DNA from: Gnetum montanum | Lineage: Eukaryota; Streptophyta; Gnetopsida; Gnetales; Gnetaceae | Direction of reading: 5' to 3' | Length of the DNA: 64,000 nt | Assembly (NCBI GenBank): GCA_015680685.1 | Contig: MNCI01008947.1 | Span: forward strand, 5,917-69,916 | Part shown: piece after piece, positions 24,183-35,165 of the stretch | How the letters are laid out: the number at the start of each line of letters is the position of its first letter | Position numbering within the stretch: position 1 is the first letter of the stretch | Made by a program: the position numbers and the translations under genes | The notes under the pieces: generated by a model | Seen by the model: only the letters and a program-made list of their open reading frames with translations | What the model was told of the DNA's origin: nothing | Databases searched by the model: none

Positions 24183-24642
24183 AGAAGTAATGTGAGTGTG
24201 AACACTTCAAGAATAATATACTAATGCTTAGTAATCCTAGCAGTGGATACATGGTACACCTAACAGTAAACACTTGGTAACCTAGTAGTGTTAGTAAATG
24301 TTTAGGATGTGTACTAAAAGTGGGAATTGATGCTCCATGTTTAGGATCATTTAGTTAATTAATTCATGATATTAAATATTCAAATATTATTTTATTTAAT
24401 CATTTAATAAATAAAAAAATTATAAAAATTATAAAAATAAACGTCTTACATGTCAATCACTCTCAACCATACAAATAATTTAACACAAGTGATGATTTAG
24501 AAGCTAATGATTAGTAATAATGTTTTTTACCATCTAATGACATAGGCCACTTAGGTAAACATAGTCCACAAAATTTGACTAGATTGTGCATACACACTAG
24601 TGATTCATATGGTTGGGCATAGGGAATACCTGCTGCTCATCA
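24183..24642 (+). repeat. 3' LTR of element C, right part
   Basis: Continues the LTR broken at 11282. It contains the GGTAACCTAGTAGTG and GATGTGTACTAAAAGTGGGAA segments seen in LTRs E and H, and ends TTCATATGGTTGGGCATAGG then CTGCTCATCA. This fixes the right edge of element C. Confidence 0.7.
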
Positions 24643-24825
24643 CTAAGATAGATTTTTTACTAATAAGAGGTGGTTAATTTATTTTTATAAGGAATTGTGA
24701 GTAAAAATTTTTTTGCTTTAAGTTTCATGTTCTATGTAATTTTCACAAAAGCATTATGTTGACTATATCTCTTAAGCATAAATATAGTAAAAGAATTTAG
24801 AGTTGTATATTTCCTTTCTATTCAT

Positions 24826-24892
24826 TGAGGCATTACTTGGTTAGAACATGTGGCTTATAGTTTACAAGTCACAAATTTGATTTTTGTAAGTA
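24826..24892 (+). repeat. tRNA-like SINE head (weak)
   Basis: GAGGCATTACTTGGTTAGAA...TTACAAGTCACAAATTTGAT has A-box- and B-box-like parts at tRNA spacing. Less convincing than the copy just downstream. Confidence 0.3.
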
Positions 24893-25074
24893 TGTTGATC
24901 TAACATACTAATATGTTCTAGATAAGTTCAACAAAACTTTCATGTTGGCTATATATTTTGGAGATACATACAATCATTTAGCTTTAGTTTTGACATCCTC
25001 TTCTAAAAAATAAAAAAGCTTCTTGTAGCTTATTTGAAATAGGAGGGTGTTGGAACTTGAAATAAGTGAAACAT

Positions 25075-25186
25075 AGGCACAACAATAAATTTATAGAAGT
25101 TTATAAGTTAGTGCTATATAGTAGAATTGAACCTATGACTTGGGGTTACTAGGCCAAAACTTGTATCACTAGGCTAATCCCTCATG
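25075..25186 (-). repeat. tRNA-derived SINE-like head
   Basis: Minus-strand reading: GGATTAGCCTAGTGATACAA (A-box region), then 25-30 bases later GTCATAGGTTCAATTCTA (B box GGTTCAATTC). It resembles 50230-50297. It is too degenerate to be a tRNA gene: no foldable acceptor stem was seen. Confidence 0.5.
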
Positions 25187-25566
25187 GTTAGAAGTTACTC
25201 CAATGTTTCATTTAATGTCTATATTATGCAATTTATCTATTTTTTTACATTCAATATCTATGTAAGCATTTATAACTCTACCACACTAGTTTATTGTTTA
25301 GATCTATTTTTTATACATCAAAATTCAACACTAAATAAAATAGCAAGCTTGATTCTTTTTATTTTCTTCTCTTCTTATGATATAGTTTCATTAACGAAAT
25401 TAGTTTCTCCAAAATTTTCATTCTTGATGAGGGATGCTAAAGTACTCTTAGTTTCCTTTACTAATATTGAATATAGAAATTATTAATAATATGCTTAATT
25501 TTATTATTCTTATAGGAGGTGGTGTTGGGCCCTAAGATTAATATTGATTATAAGAAAAAATTTAAT

Positions 25567-25690
25567 TTTGGGATCTAATTTATCTATTGAAGATTCGAAG
25601 TAAGCATAATATGCACTAGCCAATGGAATTGTATGTTGAATTAATTGGAACATATTTTGCAAATCAAGTTCAGAGTACATCACATAAGAG
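25567..25690 (-). pseudogene. Second fragment of the CCR4-like nuclease
   Basis: Minus-strand reading includes IPLASAYYAYFESSIDKLDP, matching VPLASAYSTYFESLVDKSDP of the pseudogene at 5866-6261, plus a frame-shifted upstream LNL.K segment. Only about 125 bases are shared. Confidence 0.6.
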
Positions 25691-25852
25691 TGGAAGGTTT
25701 TTGAAATCCAATTTTTTTTCTTTAAAAATATTTACCCCAAAACATATGATCAAAATCAAACTTTGTAACTCAATATTTCTAATGAAAATTAAATTCATAA
25801 AATGGATCTACCAAATCAATAGTCTTACTAGTAAGCTAATGCCTCATTATTG

Positions 25853-25907
25853 TGTGGGGGTTGTTGTTGCGGGGAGGGGGTGTGGGTTGGAGGAAGGGGG
25901 ATAGGGA
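25853..25907 (+). other. G-rich tract, potential G-quadruplex
   Basis: At least five runs of three or more G within about 55 bases (GGGGG, GGGG, GGGGG, GGG, GGGGG, GGG) in otherwise AT-rich DNA. Confidence 0.6.
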
Positions 25908-28084
25908 GCATCTTGGATTTAAAATAATAATAATATTATTATTAAATAAAATTCATAGTATAGTGAAGATAGAGTCTAAAGAAAAAGCCCAATGATGTTG
26001 GATCTAAAAATTAATATTGATAATAACTAGAAAAATATTCAGTATACATCATAGAATTAATACTATGTGGAGAACATAAAAAATAACATGGAAAGGAAAA
26101 TCTTTCTAATACCCCATAGGAGAATTCTAAAGAAGCTAAACTTACTAGAGAAAAATTAAAAATAGAAAAATTAGATCCATCAAAGAAGTATCATATCTAC
26201 TAGAGAAACAATAGATTTGCTAATACCTCATCATCACATGCCTAACACTCAGTTAATAAATATCAAAACTAACATGGAAAGGAAAAATTATCCAATTGTA
26301 GAAATGTTTATTACATGTACAGCCTTACAATTGATGCGAAATCAAAAAAGGAAAATTAATTGTTAGTAGGAAGAATGATCATAGTCCTAATAATATTTAT
26401 ATCACTTTCAACACCCATGCTTAAACTTAAAATAGAAAAAAGATTATAGGTAGCCATATAAAGCTTTGGAAAATTACTTATTTTTGTAGGAAATGTAGAT
26501 CCAAGTGAAAATGATAACAGATATTATCCATCATGATTGATCTTAGGTTGACAATCTTTAGTGTTACCTATAACCCACTTGTTAACTTAAGTTTTAATAT
26601 TTAAATTAATAGTATTCTTATTAGACAAGGAAAATTTTGATGGACCTTATAAGATATTTTTCTAGATTAATCAAATTTTATGTAATACAAGTAAAAATAT
26701 TTACAAAATATTTTTTCTTCTCTAGTTTCTTTATTGTTATTTGATTATTCTTATTATTACATTAACTTGATTTTTAATATTTCCAACTTCAAATTATTTT
26801 TTAATCTTAACCATGTTTTTTTTTCTTCAACATCTTTTTTCTAGAATAGAAAAGGATAAACATTAAAAAAAATGTTCTTTATGATAAAATTTATACAAAT
26901 TAATACGATTATAATATGTAATTGCTTCAATGTAAGTCTTCTCACCTACTTGCAAAACTAATTCCTTTTTACAATTAAGAAGATTGATTTCAATACAAAA
27001 ACATCTATGAGAACTAAATCATGTGAAAATAGATTCAATATGCTTGATGCAACTAAGAAGACTACTAATTTACTACTCAACTCTCCAAAAAAATCAATGA
27101 AAGCTTAAATAGCTTGACAAAACATGAAACTTTAGAATATTCTTCAAACTATGTATTAAAATTTGGTGTCTATTTGATAATGATCAATATTCCATGTTTA
27201 TGTAGAAATGACTCTATATCTTGGGCATGCTACATCATCAAAGCATTAACTAACTAAATAAATATAAGAACAACAAGAATATTAATAGGAATGAGTGACT
27301 TATTTGTTGTTTTTTTACATCATGTTATTTAACTACGAAGCAAAACTTAGGAAAATCATTGAAAGTTTGAATGAATACATATCACGATGTAAGATCAATA
27401 ACTAATAATTCATATATTTCATCAAGAAGAACAAAGTCAAATGTCTTATTTATATCAACATCACTAGATGAAGGCATCAACAGTTTTTACTAGCTAGCTA
27501 TTAAATCTACATTATGATAATTAACATAAATTTTTGCATTCATAGAAAAAGTAGAAATTTCAGTATTGGCAGATGAAGTTGGGGGAGAATTTAGAATCCC
27601 CATGGGAATTGATAATTTTGATGAAATTAGATTCATTGGCAAGACCCTCAAGATCCACAAAGCTTCAAACACTTATCTTGTAGAAGGAAATCCTTAACAT
27701 CCACAAAGCTTTAAACACTTAATCTTAATAAAGTATATGGATAATTGGTTACTGATTTTACATTACATTAAATGTTCTCTTAAATTTTGGATTGTTGTAA
27801 CCACTTAACCTTATTCATGATTTATCTAAATAACATTTTTACTAATGTATTTGAGTAGATAATTAAGAAATATTAACATATATGAAGTAAAACTTCTAAC
27901 ACAATGAAAAAATAAAAAAAAACAAAGTCAGGAATCAAATGCATTTAATAAAATATTTTATTATAGTATGGTATAAAAGAGTTGTGAATAGTATAGTCAT
28001 AGAAGATATAACAATATTATAATGGAGAAAAATGATATTAAACATTAAAATAATCATTAATATGCATTACGTTGATTTTTTTAG

Positions 28085-28137
28085 GAAAGAAAACTCAAGG
28101 CTAGTAGCACAACCCTTACCCACATTGTAGGGTAGAT
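28085..28137 (-). repeat. SINE-like repeat, part separated by the copia insertion
   Basis: Together with 35036-35165 this forms one continuous minus-strand sequence whose head (at 35165) looks tRNA-derived. The copia element and its GTGAC duplication lie between the two parts. Confidence 0.35.
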
Positions 28138-28142
28138 GTGAC

Positions 28143-28651
28143 TGTTAGAAATCTTTCGGCATCAAAAACCGGATTGCACAAGCGGAAGCATATAAAAACA
28201 GATCTCTTAATCTACAAATGTGCATGAAACAAAAATGCACAAATCAATTTGAAAAATAGATCGAACTAACCTCCAGCCATTGATGCCATTGATGCCTGAA
28301 TGTTCCGGATCTTCTTTCACACAGGCGCTCTGCGGTGATGGTGTATGCAGACTGTAAGCGACTGTGAAAGGGACCTGAACTGCTACACTGCCATTGATTC
28401 CCCATGCCTTGTTCTCCCATCAAGAACCCAAAAAGGCATCTGAATCAGTTACCATTCATTAGAAAAATATGAGACCATTACAAGATAACAATGAATAGAT
28501 TTCAACGGATGGATTGCAACGAGTTGTCACCATATGTTGCAATCGATGACAATCGTTTCCACACGTTGCTTGCCAAGGATAGCAACGTAAGCTGTCAATG
28601 GATAGCAACGAAAACTGTCATGTTGCTGTCCAAAGCTATCACATTGTTACA
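28143..28651 (-). repeat. 3' LTR of the copia element
   Basis: 509 bp, TG...CA ends, same length as the partner at 34522-35030. The interior is rich in GCAACG/CAATCGATG motifs (28506-28615) in the U3. Confidence 0.95.
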
Positions 28652-28664
28652 ATCTCCCACTTGG
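28652..28664 (-). other. Polypurine tract of the copia element
   Basis: Minus-strand CCAAGTGGGAGAT directly abuts the 3' LTR, the usual plant copia PPT form. Confidence 0.85.
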
Positions 28665-28938
28665 TCTCCATATTTATTCTAATATCCAACTTTCAAGAAA
28701 CAAATACATGAATCATGGCGATAGTTCCTCTTAATGCGAGTAGTATCTTCCATGTATTACAATGTATTATTTCTCAAAGTTAATTCCTTTATATGGTAAC
28801 TTTAACTGTATGAATAAACCCAATGTTTATTCGCGGTCCGACCTTATGTGTGTGTTCTCTAATGACTTTATGCGCAACTGTATGAGAAAACGCACAACTG
28901 AATAGAGTTTCATTAACACTGTAATGTTGTACAACATA

Positions 28939-31900
28939 TTACATCATGGAACCAAGTCCCATCCGAGTGACATGATCCTTGAATGACCGTGGTGGCATTC
29001 CTTTGGTCAAAGGATCAGCTAGCATTAATTCAGTGCTGATATGATCTATGACCACTTTATTTTCTTTAATGCGATCCCTGATGGCTAAGTACTTTATGTC
29101 GACGTGTTTATTTCGACTGCCACTCTTATTATTCTTAGCCATAAAGGTAGTAGCTGAATTGTCACAAAATATCTGTAATGGCCTAGATATTGAATCCAGA
29201 ATTCTAAGCCCTGATATGAAACTCTTTAACCATACACCATGTGAAGTAGCCTCAAAACAAGAAACGAACTCTGCCTCCATTGTGGAAGTAGCAACCAAGG
29301 TTTGCTTTCCACTCCTCCAGGAGATGGCTCCTCCAGCTAGCATAAAAACATAACCTGATGTTGATTTCCTGGAATCAACGCAGCCAGCAAAGTCTGAATC
29401 GGAGTAGCCAATCACCTCCAAATGGTCAGTTCGTCGATACATAAGCATGTAATCCTTTGTACCTTGAAGGTACCTCATGACTTTCTTTGCAGCCTTCCAG
29501 TGGTCGATACCTGGATTACTCTGATATCGGCCCAACATCCCCACAGCAAATGCAATGTCAGGTCGTGTGCAGACCTGAGCATACATAAGGCTTCCAACAG
29601 CTGAAGCATATGGAATGTTGCTCATGTGACTTTTCTCTAAATCATTCATAGGGCACTGGTTCAAATTGAACCTGTCACCCTTTACAATGGGTGCAATACT
29701 TGGTGAACAATCTTTCATCCGAAACCTCTCTAGAACTTTATTAATATAGGTTTCCTGCGATAGACCCAGAATATATCTAGATCTATCCCTATGGATCTTA
29801 ATGCCAAGGACATAAGATGCCTCACCCATATCCTGCATGTCAAAATTCTTAGAGAGAAATTGTTTCACCGCATATAAAAATCCATGATCATTGGTTGCAA
29901 GAAGGATATCATCCACATAGAGGACAAGAAAACAGATTTTACTCCCACTGACCTTCTGGTATATGCATTGATCCATGATGTTTTCTTCAAAGCCAAATGA
30001 AGTGATGACATCATGGAATTTCAAATACCACTGACGGGAGGCCTGTTTCAAGCCATATATAGACTTCTTAAGCTTGCATACCAATTGCTCACCATCATTA
30101 GAGGAGAATCCTTCAGGTTGTTTCATATAAACCTCTTCCTCTAGATCACCATTAAGGAATGCTGTTTTCACATCCATTTGATGTAGTTCAAAATCAAAGT
30201 GAGCTACCAATGCCATGATCACACGAAGGGAGTCCTTCTTAGATACAGGAGAAAAGGTCTCCATGTAATCTATTCCCTCCTGCTGAGTGAACCCTTTGGC
30301 AACAAGTCTAGCCTTATATCTTTCAATGTTGCCCAAGGAGTCTCTTTTAGTCTTGAAGACCCATTTGGATCCTATGGCTTTAACACCATTGGGCAACTTG
30401 ACAAGATCCCAGACTCCATTAGTGGACATAGAGTTCATCTCATCTTTCATGGCATCATACCATAAGTCGGATTCCTTACAACTCATGGCTTGTGAAAACG
30501 TGTCAGGATCATTTTCGGCTCCTATGTTGTAGTCAGATTCCTGTAGATACACTATATAGTCACTAGGAATCGCTGATCGCTTTATTCTAGTAGATCGTCT
30601 TAATGTTGGTTCATCAGGCTCCTGAGGGGCAAGATGATCAACGGGCTGTTCAACAGGAACTGGTATCTGTTGTTCAGCTGGATCTACTATGTCTTGACCA
30701 GCAGTTTGTGGAACTTCAACGACTGGTGGATGTACATCACGTATTTGTACTGTAGGTGTGTTGTGTACAACAATCAATCGAGTACTTGAAGTAGAGGGTT
30801 GAGCATCCGCATGATCAGTCGCTGGAATTTCGTTCCAGGAATGATGACTCCCACTAATCAAGTCATTCTCAAGAAATTTAGCATTCCTTGATTCCACAAA
30901 CCTAGTAGTATGTGATGGACAATAAAATCTGTATCCCTTAGACCGTTCGGCATATCCAACGAAATACCCACTTATGGTCCTAGGGTCTAGCTTCTTCTCT
31001 TGTGGATTATAGACTCTTACCTCAGACGGGCATCCCCAAATGCGTATATGTCGCAAACTCGGTTTCCAACCTTTCCACAATTCAAATGGTGTCTTAGAGA
31101 CAGCCTTGGTTGGAACTCGGTTTAATATATACACTGCCGTCTTAAGGGCTTCATTCCACAAAGACTTAGGAAGCTTGGAGCTGCTAAGCATACTCCGCAC
31201 CATGTCCAATAATGTTCGGTTTCTTCTTTCTGCCACACCATTTTGGTCCGGAGAACCAGGCATAGTGTATTGGGCAACAATCCCATGCTCTTGAAGAAAC
31301 TTAGCAAAGGGACCAGGTGCTTGTCCATCATCAGTGTATCTACCATAGTATTCACCACCTCTATCAGACCTCACTATCTTTATTTGCTTACCGCATTGTT
31401 TCTCTACTTCAGCCTTAAATACCTTAAAGGCATCTAAAGCTTCATTTTTGTGATGAAGCAAGTAGAGATACATGTATCGTGAGTAGTCATCAATAAAGGT
31501 AATGAAATACCGTTGATCATATGCATCCATATCTGGACTACAAATATCCGTATGTATGATTTCTAATATGGCAGAACTCCTCTTGGCACCTTTCTTTGAC
31601 ACATTGGTCTGCTTTCCCTTTATGCAGTTTACACAAGTGTCAAAGTCAGTAAAATCAAGAGTACTAAGTACTCCATCAGTTACCAAGCGCTTGATTCTCT
31701 CAATGGAGATATGGCCTAATCTACGATGCCATAACATAGAGGATTCCTCATTCATAACACATCGCTTAATGCCAGCATGAACATGCATAGAAGTGTAAGA
31801 AGTGTCGTTTTGTAAATTAAGTTGAAAAAGACCATCTGTTAATGTACCATTTCCAACTATTTCAGATCTATAAGATACACTGAACATAGTATCTGAAAAC

Positions 31901-32598
31901 TTAAAGGAAAATCCAAATGCTACAAGCCTTGATACAGAAATTAAATTCCTTGAAAACAAAGGAATGTAAAATGTCCTTTCCAAATCCAAAACAAAACCAC
32001 TACTTAAAACTAATTTGCATGTGCCAATCGCTTCCACATGTGAGCGCATCTTGTTGCCCGAATAGATGCATGACTCACTTCCTACTGGCTTCCTTAGGTT
32101 TGCTAATCCCTGCAAGGAATTAGTAACATGGATTGTAGAACCGGAGTCAATCCACCATGTGTTATGACTAACATCAACCATATTAGATTCAAAACAAACA
32201 AATGAGGATTGAGTACCTTTCTTTTCAAGCCATCTCTGATGTTTAAGGCAATCTTTCTTTATGTGCCCTTTCTTTTTACAGAAAAAGCATCTAGATTCCT
32301 TCTTGATATCAGCTTGTGGAGGGATTTTTCCCTTCCCTTTAGTGTTGACTTGTTTTGTATTCTTTCCTTGCATGGCCAGATGCACACTTTCCTTCGCTTC
32401 CATGGCAAGTCTACCCTCTTCTTGCACACACATGGTCATCAATTCATTAATTGACCATTTGTCCTTATGTGTGTTGTAAGAAATCTTAAAGGGTCCATAC
32501 TGCGGTGGGAGCGTGTTTAGGATGTAGTGCACAAGGAAAGATTCAGACATCTCAACCTCAAGTGTTTTTAGTTGAGCCGCTATGTCCCTCATGTGCAT
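28939..32598 (-). pseudogene. Copia gag C-terminus plus full pol polyprotein (1219 aa open frame)
   Basis: Uninterrupted. Order: capsid C-terminal part; zinc knuckle CX2CX4HX4C (C104, C107, H112, C117); aspartic protease DSGST at 151; gag-pre-integrase LWHRRLGHISIERI at 289; integrase D351, D412, E457; RT with VKTAFLNGDLEEEVYMKQPE near 810 and YVDD at 894-897; RNase H with YSDSDFAG near 1065, MEAEF near 1107, CDNSAT near 1145, and LADPLTKGMP near 1193. All catalytic residues I can place are present. It is marked pseudogene only because its N-terminal gag lies in another frame (32589-32999). The Met at 32598 is internal, not the natural start. Apart from that single break it could still supply enzymes. 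Confidence 0.93.
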
Positions 32599-32999
32599 GA
32601 TGTGCCACGCACATCACCAATTCTAGTGAGCTTCATGGATGAGAACATCATTATCAAGGTGCTGGCCAACGCTTTGTCTGATGTTTCAAATTGTTCATCA
32701 ATAGCTTTTAACAAAGTGCGCACATTGTTATACTGTTCCAATGATCCACGTATACCAGCCGAGATCTTGGTTTTTATGAACATTACGCAGAGACGATTAG
32801 ATCGCTCCCATTTATCATAAAGACCAATATCATCTGGATGGCTGCTTGCATTAACCGCAGGTGGTTCATCCTTACGGATAGCATAATCAATGTCCATCCA
32901 TCCTAAATGAAGGAGAATTCTCTCCTTCCACACCTTGTAATTATCACCCATCAATTCAGGAATGTCACATTTAAAGTCAGAGTAATTTACAGGTTGCAT
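32589..32999 (-). pseudogene. Copia gag N-terminus, frameshifted from pol
   Basis: 136 aa starting MQPVNYSDFKCDIPELMGDN, with YKVWKERILLHLGWMDIDYA and KWERSNRLCVMFIKTKISAG, typical of the copia gag (UBN2-like) domain. The frame ends in a stop about 10 bases after it should cross into the 28939-32598 frame. The break lies near 32605-32611 and is consistent with loss of one base. The initiator is supported by an upstream non-coding leader and by the family's usual gag start. Confidence 0.85.
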
Positions 33000-34507
33000 A
33001 GCTGCAAAATAAACATGCTTATGTCACTAAATTTTAGGCTATAAACTGTAGGACATGTGTACCAATGTAAACATGCAAAAATATGAATCACATGACATAA
33101 AATTGCCTGTGGGCTAAATTTTAATTCAAACAGACTCATATATCCTTATGATGAAGCTATTAAACTATATTCCTTTTCTTAATCCCTGTGGGCAAATTAA
33201 GAAAAATAATTCAATACTTCACCCTGATTAATCACTGTAAATATAATGGAAATTCATGTGGGACAAAATCTATCATATGACAGATGATTAATCACAATAC
33301 TATATATGTGATGAAATACCTTAGGGCACATTTACCAATGTAAAACATGCAAGATATGAATCAAATGACATAAAATTGCCTGTGGGCTAAATTTTAATTC
33401 AAATAGATCCATATATCCTTATGAGGAAACTATTGAATTATATGCCTTTTCTTAATCCCTGTGGGCAAATTAAGAAAAATAATTCAACATTTCATCCTGA
33501 TTGACCACATTAAATATAATAGAAATTCCTGTGGGATAAAGTCTATTATATTACATGTGATTAATCACAATTACTTATGTGATCCAAAACTCTTAATTTA
33601 TAATTTTGTATAATCAAAGATGCTGTGGCCACTCTATGACTATACAAATTATAAGGATCACTAGTAAATGATGCAAAAATTTTCTTTCTTGTTATACATA
33701 CGATTACATTATGCATCAAAATCAATATTGACAAAATGCAATTAAATTCTAAGCAAGCATGAAAAAACCTACAATCATTTCTTGCTTGAAAAACACCAAA
33801 ACATGAGTCCATAATTGCCATTTTTCAAAACAATAATGGAATATATATCTATATATATATTTTCTTCCACATGAATCATTTAAATCAATGCATCCTTATT
33901 TCGAAAAATGGTAGTATTAAAAAATACTATTCCAAATTCCAAAATTACTCACCCATGTGAGCAAATTAAATATTTCAAAGGCCATCATTTTAAATTCAAA
34001 TGTCCAAAATTGCAGTAAAATTCCCTTTTCATGTCAAAGGATATTTTAAAATACCAAGGCATCACTTATCGGTATGTTCAAAATTATGGCAAGCAAAATC
34101 TAGCAGAAATACAAAGGTTTTGTTAAATTTTGACAGTCGCTTACAGAAATAGCAACAACAATATTCAATCCTTTATTCTTCCTACAGCACCCACTGCCTC
34201 AATCAGATAGACTGCCCGAGATAGCACCATTCTCTCAGGGTAGCAGATCCATGGCCAGAAGAAAACATAAGGCCAACATGAAAAATCAAGGATCCAAACG
34301 CTGAAGCACTCATTCTAATTGGGCTAAAGGGGCACCATAAATCGAGGTTCCAGATCTCACTAGATCTACTAACATCATAAAAATATGCAGACAAAAATTG
34401 TAGAAACCCTGAAATGCATAGACAAAAATTGCAGAAATTTGCAGACAGAAACAATGCAGCAAAACCTAGAAAACCAAAACTAAGCATCAAGGCAGAGATC
34501 CAACCTT
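33000..34507 (-). other. Untranslated leader of the copia element
   Basis: About 1.5 kb between PBS and gag with no gag-like coding, long for a copia leader. It contains a tandem pair of about 273-bp units at 33051-33586. The ORFs 33561-33821 and 34203-34520 have no recognised domain. Confidence 0.7.
33051..33586. repeat. Tandem duplication (about 273 bp period) in the copia leader
   Basis: Copy 1 starts near 33051 and copy 2 near 33324. Shared strings include ACATAAAATTGCCTGTGGGC and CTTAATCCCTGTGGGCAAAT. The copies differ by scattered substitutions and small indels, so the duplication predates this insertion or has since diverged. Confidence 0.85.
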
Positions 34508-34519
34508 GCTCCGATACCA
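34508..34519 (-). other. Primer binding site of the copia element, tRNA-Met
   Basis: Minus-strand TGGTATCGGAGC, two bases from the 5' LTR. One change from the standard TGGTATCAGAGC. Confidence 0.9.
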
Positions 34520-34521
34520 AA

Positions 34522-35030
34522 TGTTAGAAATCTTTCGGCATCAAAAACCGGATTGCACAAGCGGAAGCATGTAAAAATAGATCTCTTAATCTACAAATGT
34601 GCATGAAACAAAAATTCACAAATCAATTTGAAAAACAGATCGAACTGACCTCTAGCCATTGATGCCATTGATGCCTGAATGTTCTGGATCTTCTTTCACA
34701 CGGGCGCTCTGCGATGATGGTGTATGCAGACTGTAAGCAACTGTGAAAGGGACCTGAACTGCTACACTGCCATTGATTCCCCGTGCCTTGTTCTCCCATC
34801 AAGAACCCAAGAAGGCGTCCGAATCAGTTACCATTCATTAGAAAAATATGAGACCATTACAAGATAACAATGAATAGATTGCAACCGATGGATTGCAACG
34901 AGTTGTCACCATATGTTGCAATCGATGACAATCGTTTCCACACGTTGCTTGCTAAGGATAACAACGTAAGCTGTCAATGGATAGCAACGAAAATTGTGGT
35001 GTTGTTGTCCAAAGCTATCACATTGTTACA
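34522..35030 (-). repeat. 5' LTR of the copia element
   Basis: 509 bp, same ends as 28143-28651. Followed by GTGAC (35031-35035), identical to the bases left of the other LTR. Confidence 0.95.
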
Positions 35031-35035
35031 GTGAC

Positions 35036-35165
35036 CCATTAATGAAAAGGGTTCACTAGGCTACTCCACTACTACCATACCTAGAAGTAGAGGTAAGAGT
35101 CAAATTCACAACCTCCCAATTGAGAAATGAGTGCCCACTAGATGAGATAGCTTCTCTAAAAAAAT
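35036..35165 (-). repeat. SINE-like repeat, tRNA-like head
   Basis: Minus strand: AGCTATCTCATCTAGTGGGC (A-box-like) then GGGAGGTTGTGAATTTGACT (B-box-like) about 30 bases on. The body continues across the copia insertion to 28085-28137. Confidence 0.4.

Larger units (their letters stand above)
1136..24642 (+). mobile_element. Gypsy element C (3' half), interrupted by two later insertions
   Basis: This is the remains of a plus-strand Ty3/gypsy element, collinear with the minus-strand element A. In order it contains the end-of-pol purine block (CATGGGGGAGAT near 1394), a non-coding block to 3460, the first half of the 3' ORF (3464-5085), the second half (9395-10640), the PPT region (10800-10861) and a 3' LTR split into 10862-11282 and 24183-24642. 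Removing the insertions 5086-9394 and 11283-24182 restores collinearity with A. LTR, gag and pol on the 5' side are not in the window. Many stops and frameshifts show it is old and dead. Confidence 0.75.
24643..28085. other. AT-rich intergenic DNA, mostly unidentifiable
   Basis: Apart from the SINE heads, the nuclease scrap and the G-rich tract listed separately, I see only AT-rich, stop-dense sequence. Short ORFs such as 25184-25486 and 25623-25904 have no recognisable domains. Confidence 0.5.
28143..35030 (-). mobile_element. Ty1/copia retrotransposon, structurally complete
   Basis: 6888 bp with two 509-bp LTRs (TGTTAGAAAT...ATTGTTACA), perfect target duplication GTGAC at 28138-28142 and 35031-35035, Met-tRNA PBS, PPT, gag and one pol ORF with all catalytic residues. 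By eye the LTRs differ at about 22 of 509 positions (about 4%), no indels, mostly transitions. It is therefore the youngest full-length element here. One frameshift splits gag. A 1.5-kb leader with an internal duplication lies between the PBS and gag. Lineage within copia was not assigned. Confidence 0.95.

Noticed and set aside
25075-25186. A functional tRNA gene
   Set aside because: A- and B-box-like parts are present but there is no foldable acceptor stem or anticodon arm; a SINE head explains it better. The same applies to 50230-50297 and 51211-51295.
25184-25904. ORFs of 93-100 codons
   Set aside because: AT-rich, Phe/Ile/Ser-heavy translations with no domain or conservation in the window.
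29048-32820. Many plus-strand ORFs across the copia pol region
   Set aside because: They are antisense shadows of the minus-strand polyprotein and have no domains of their own.
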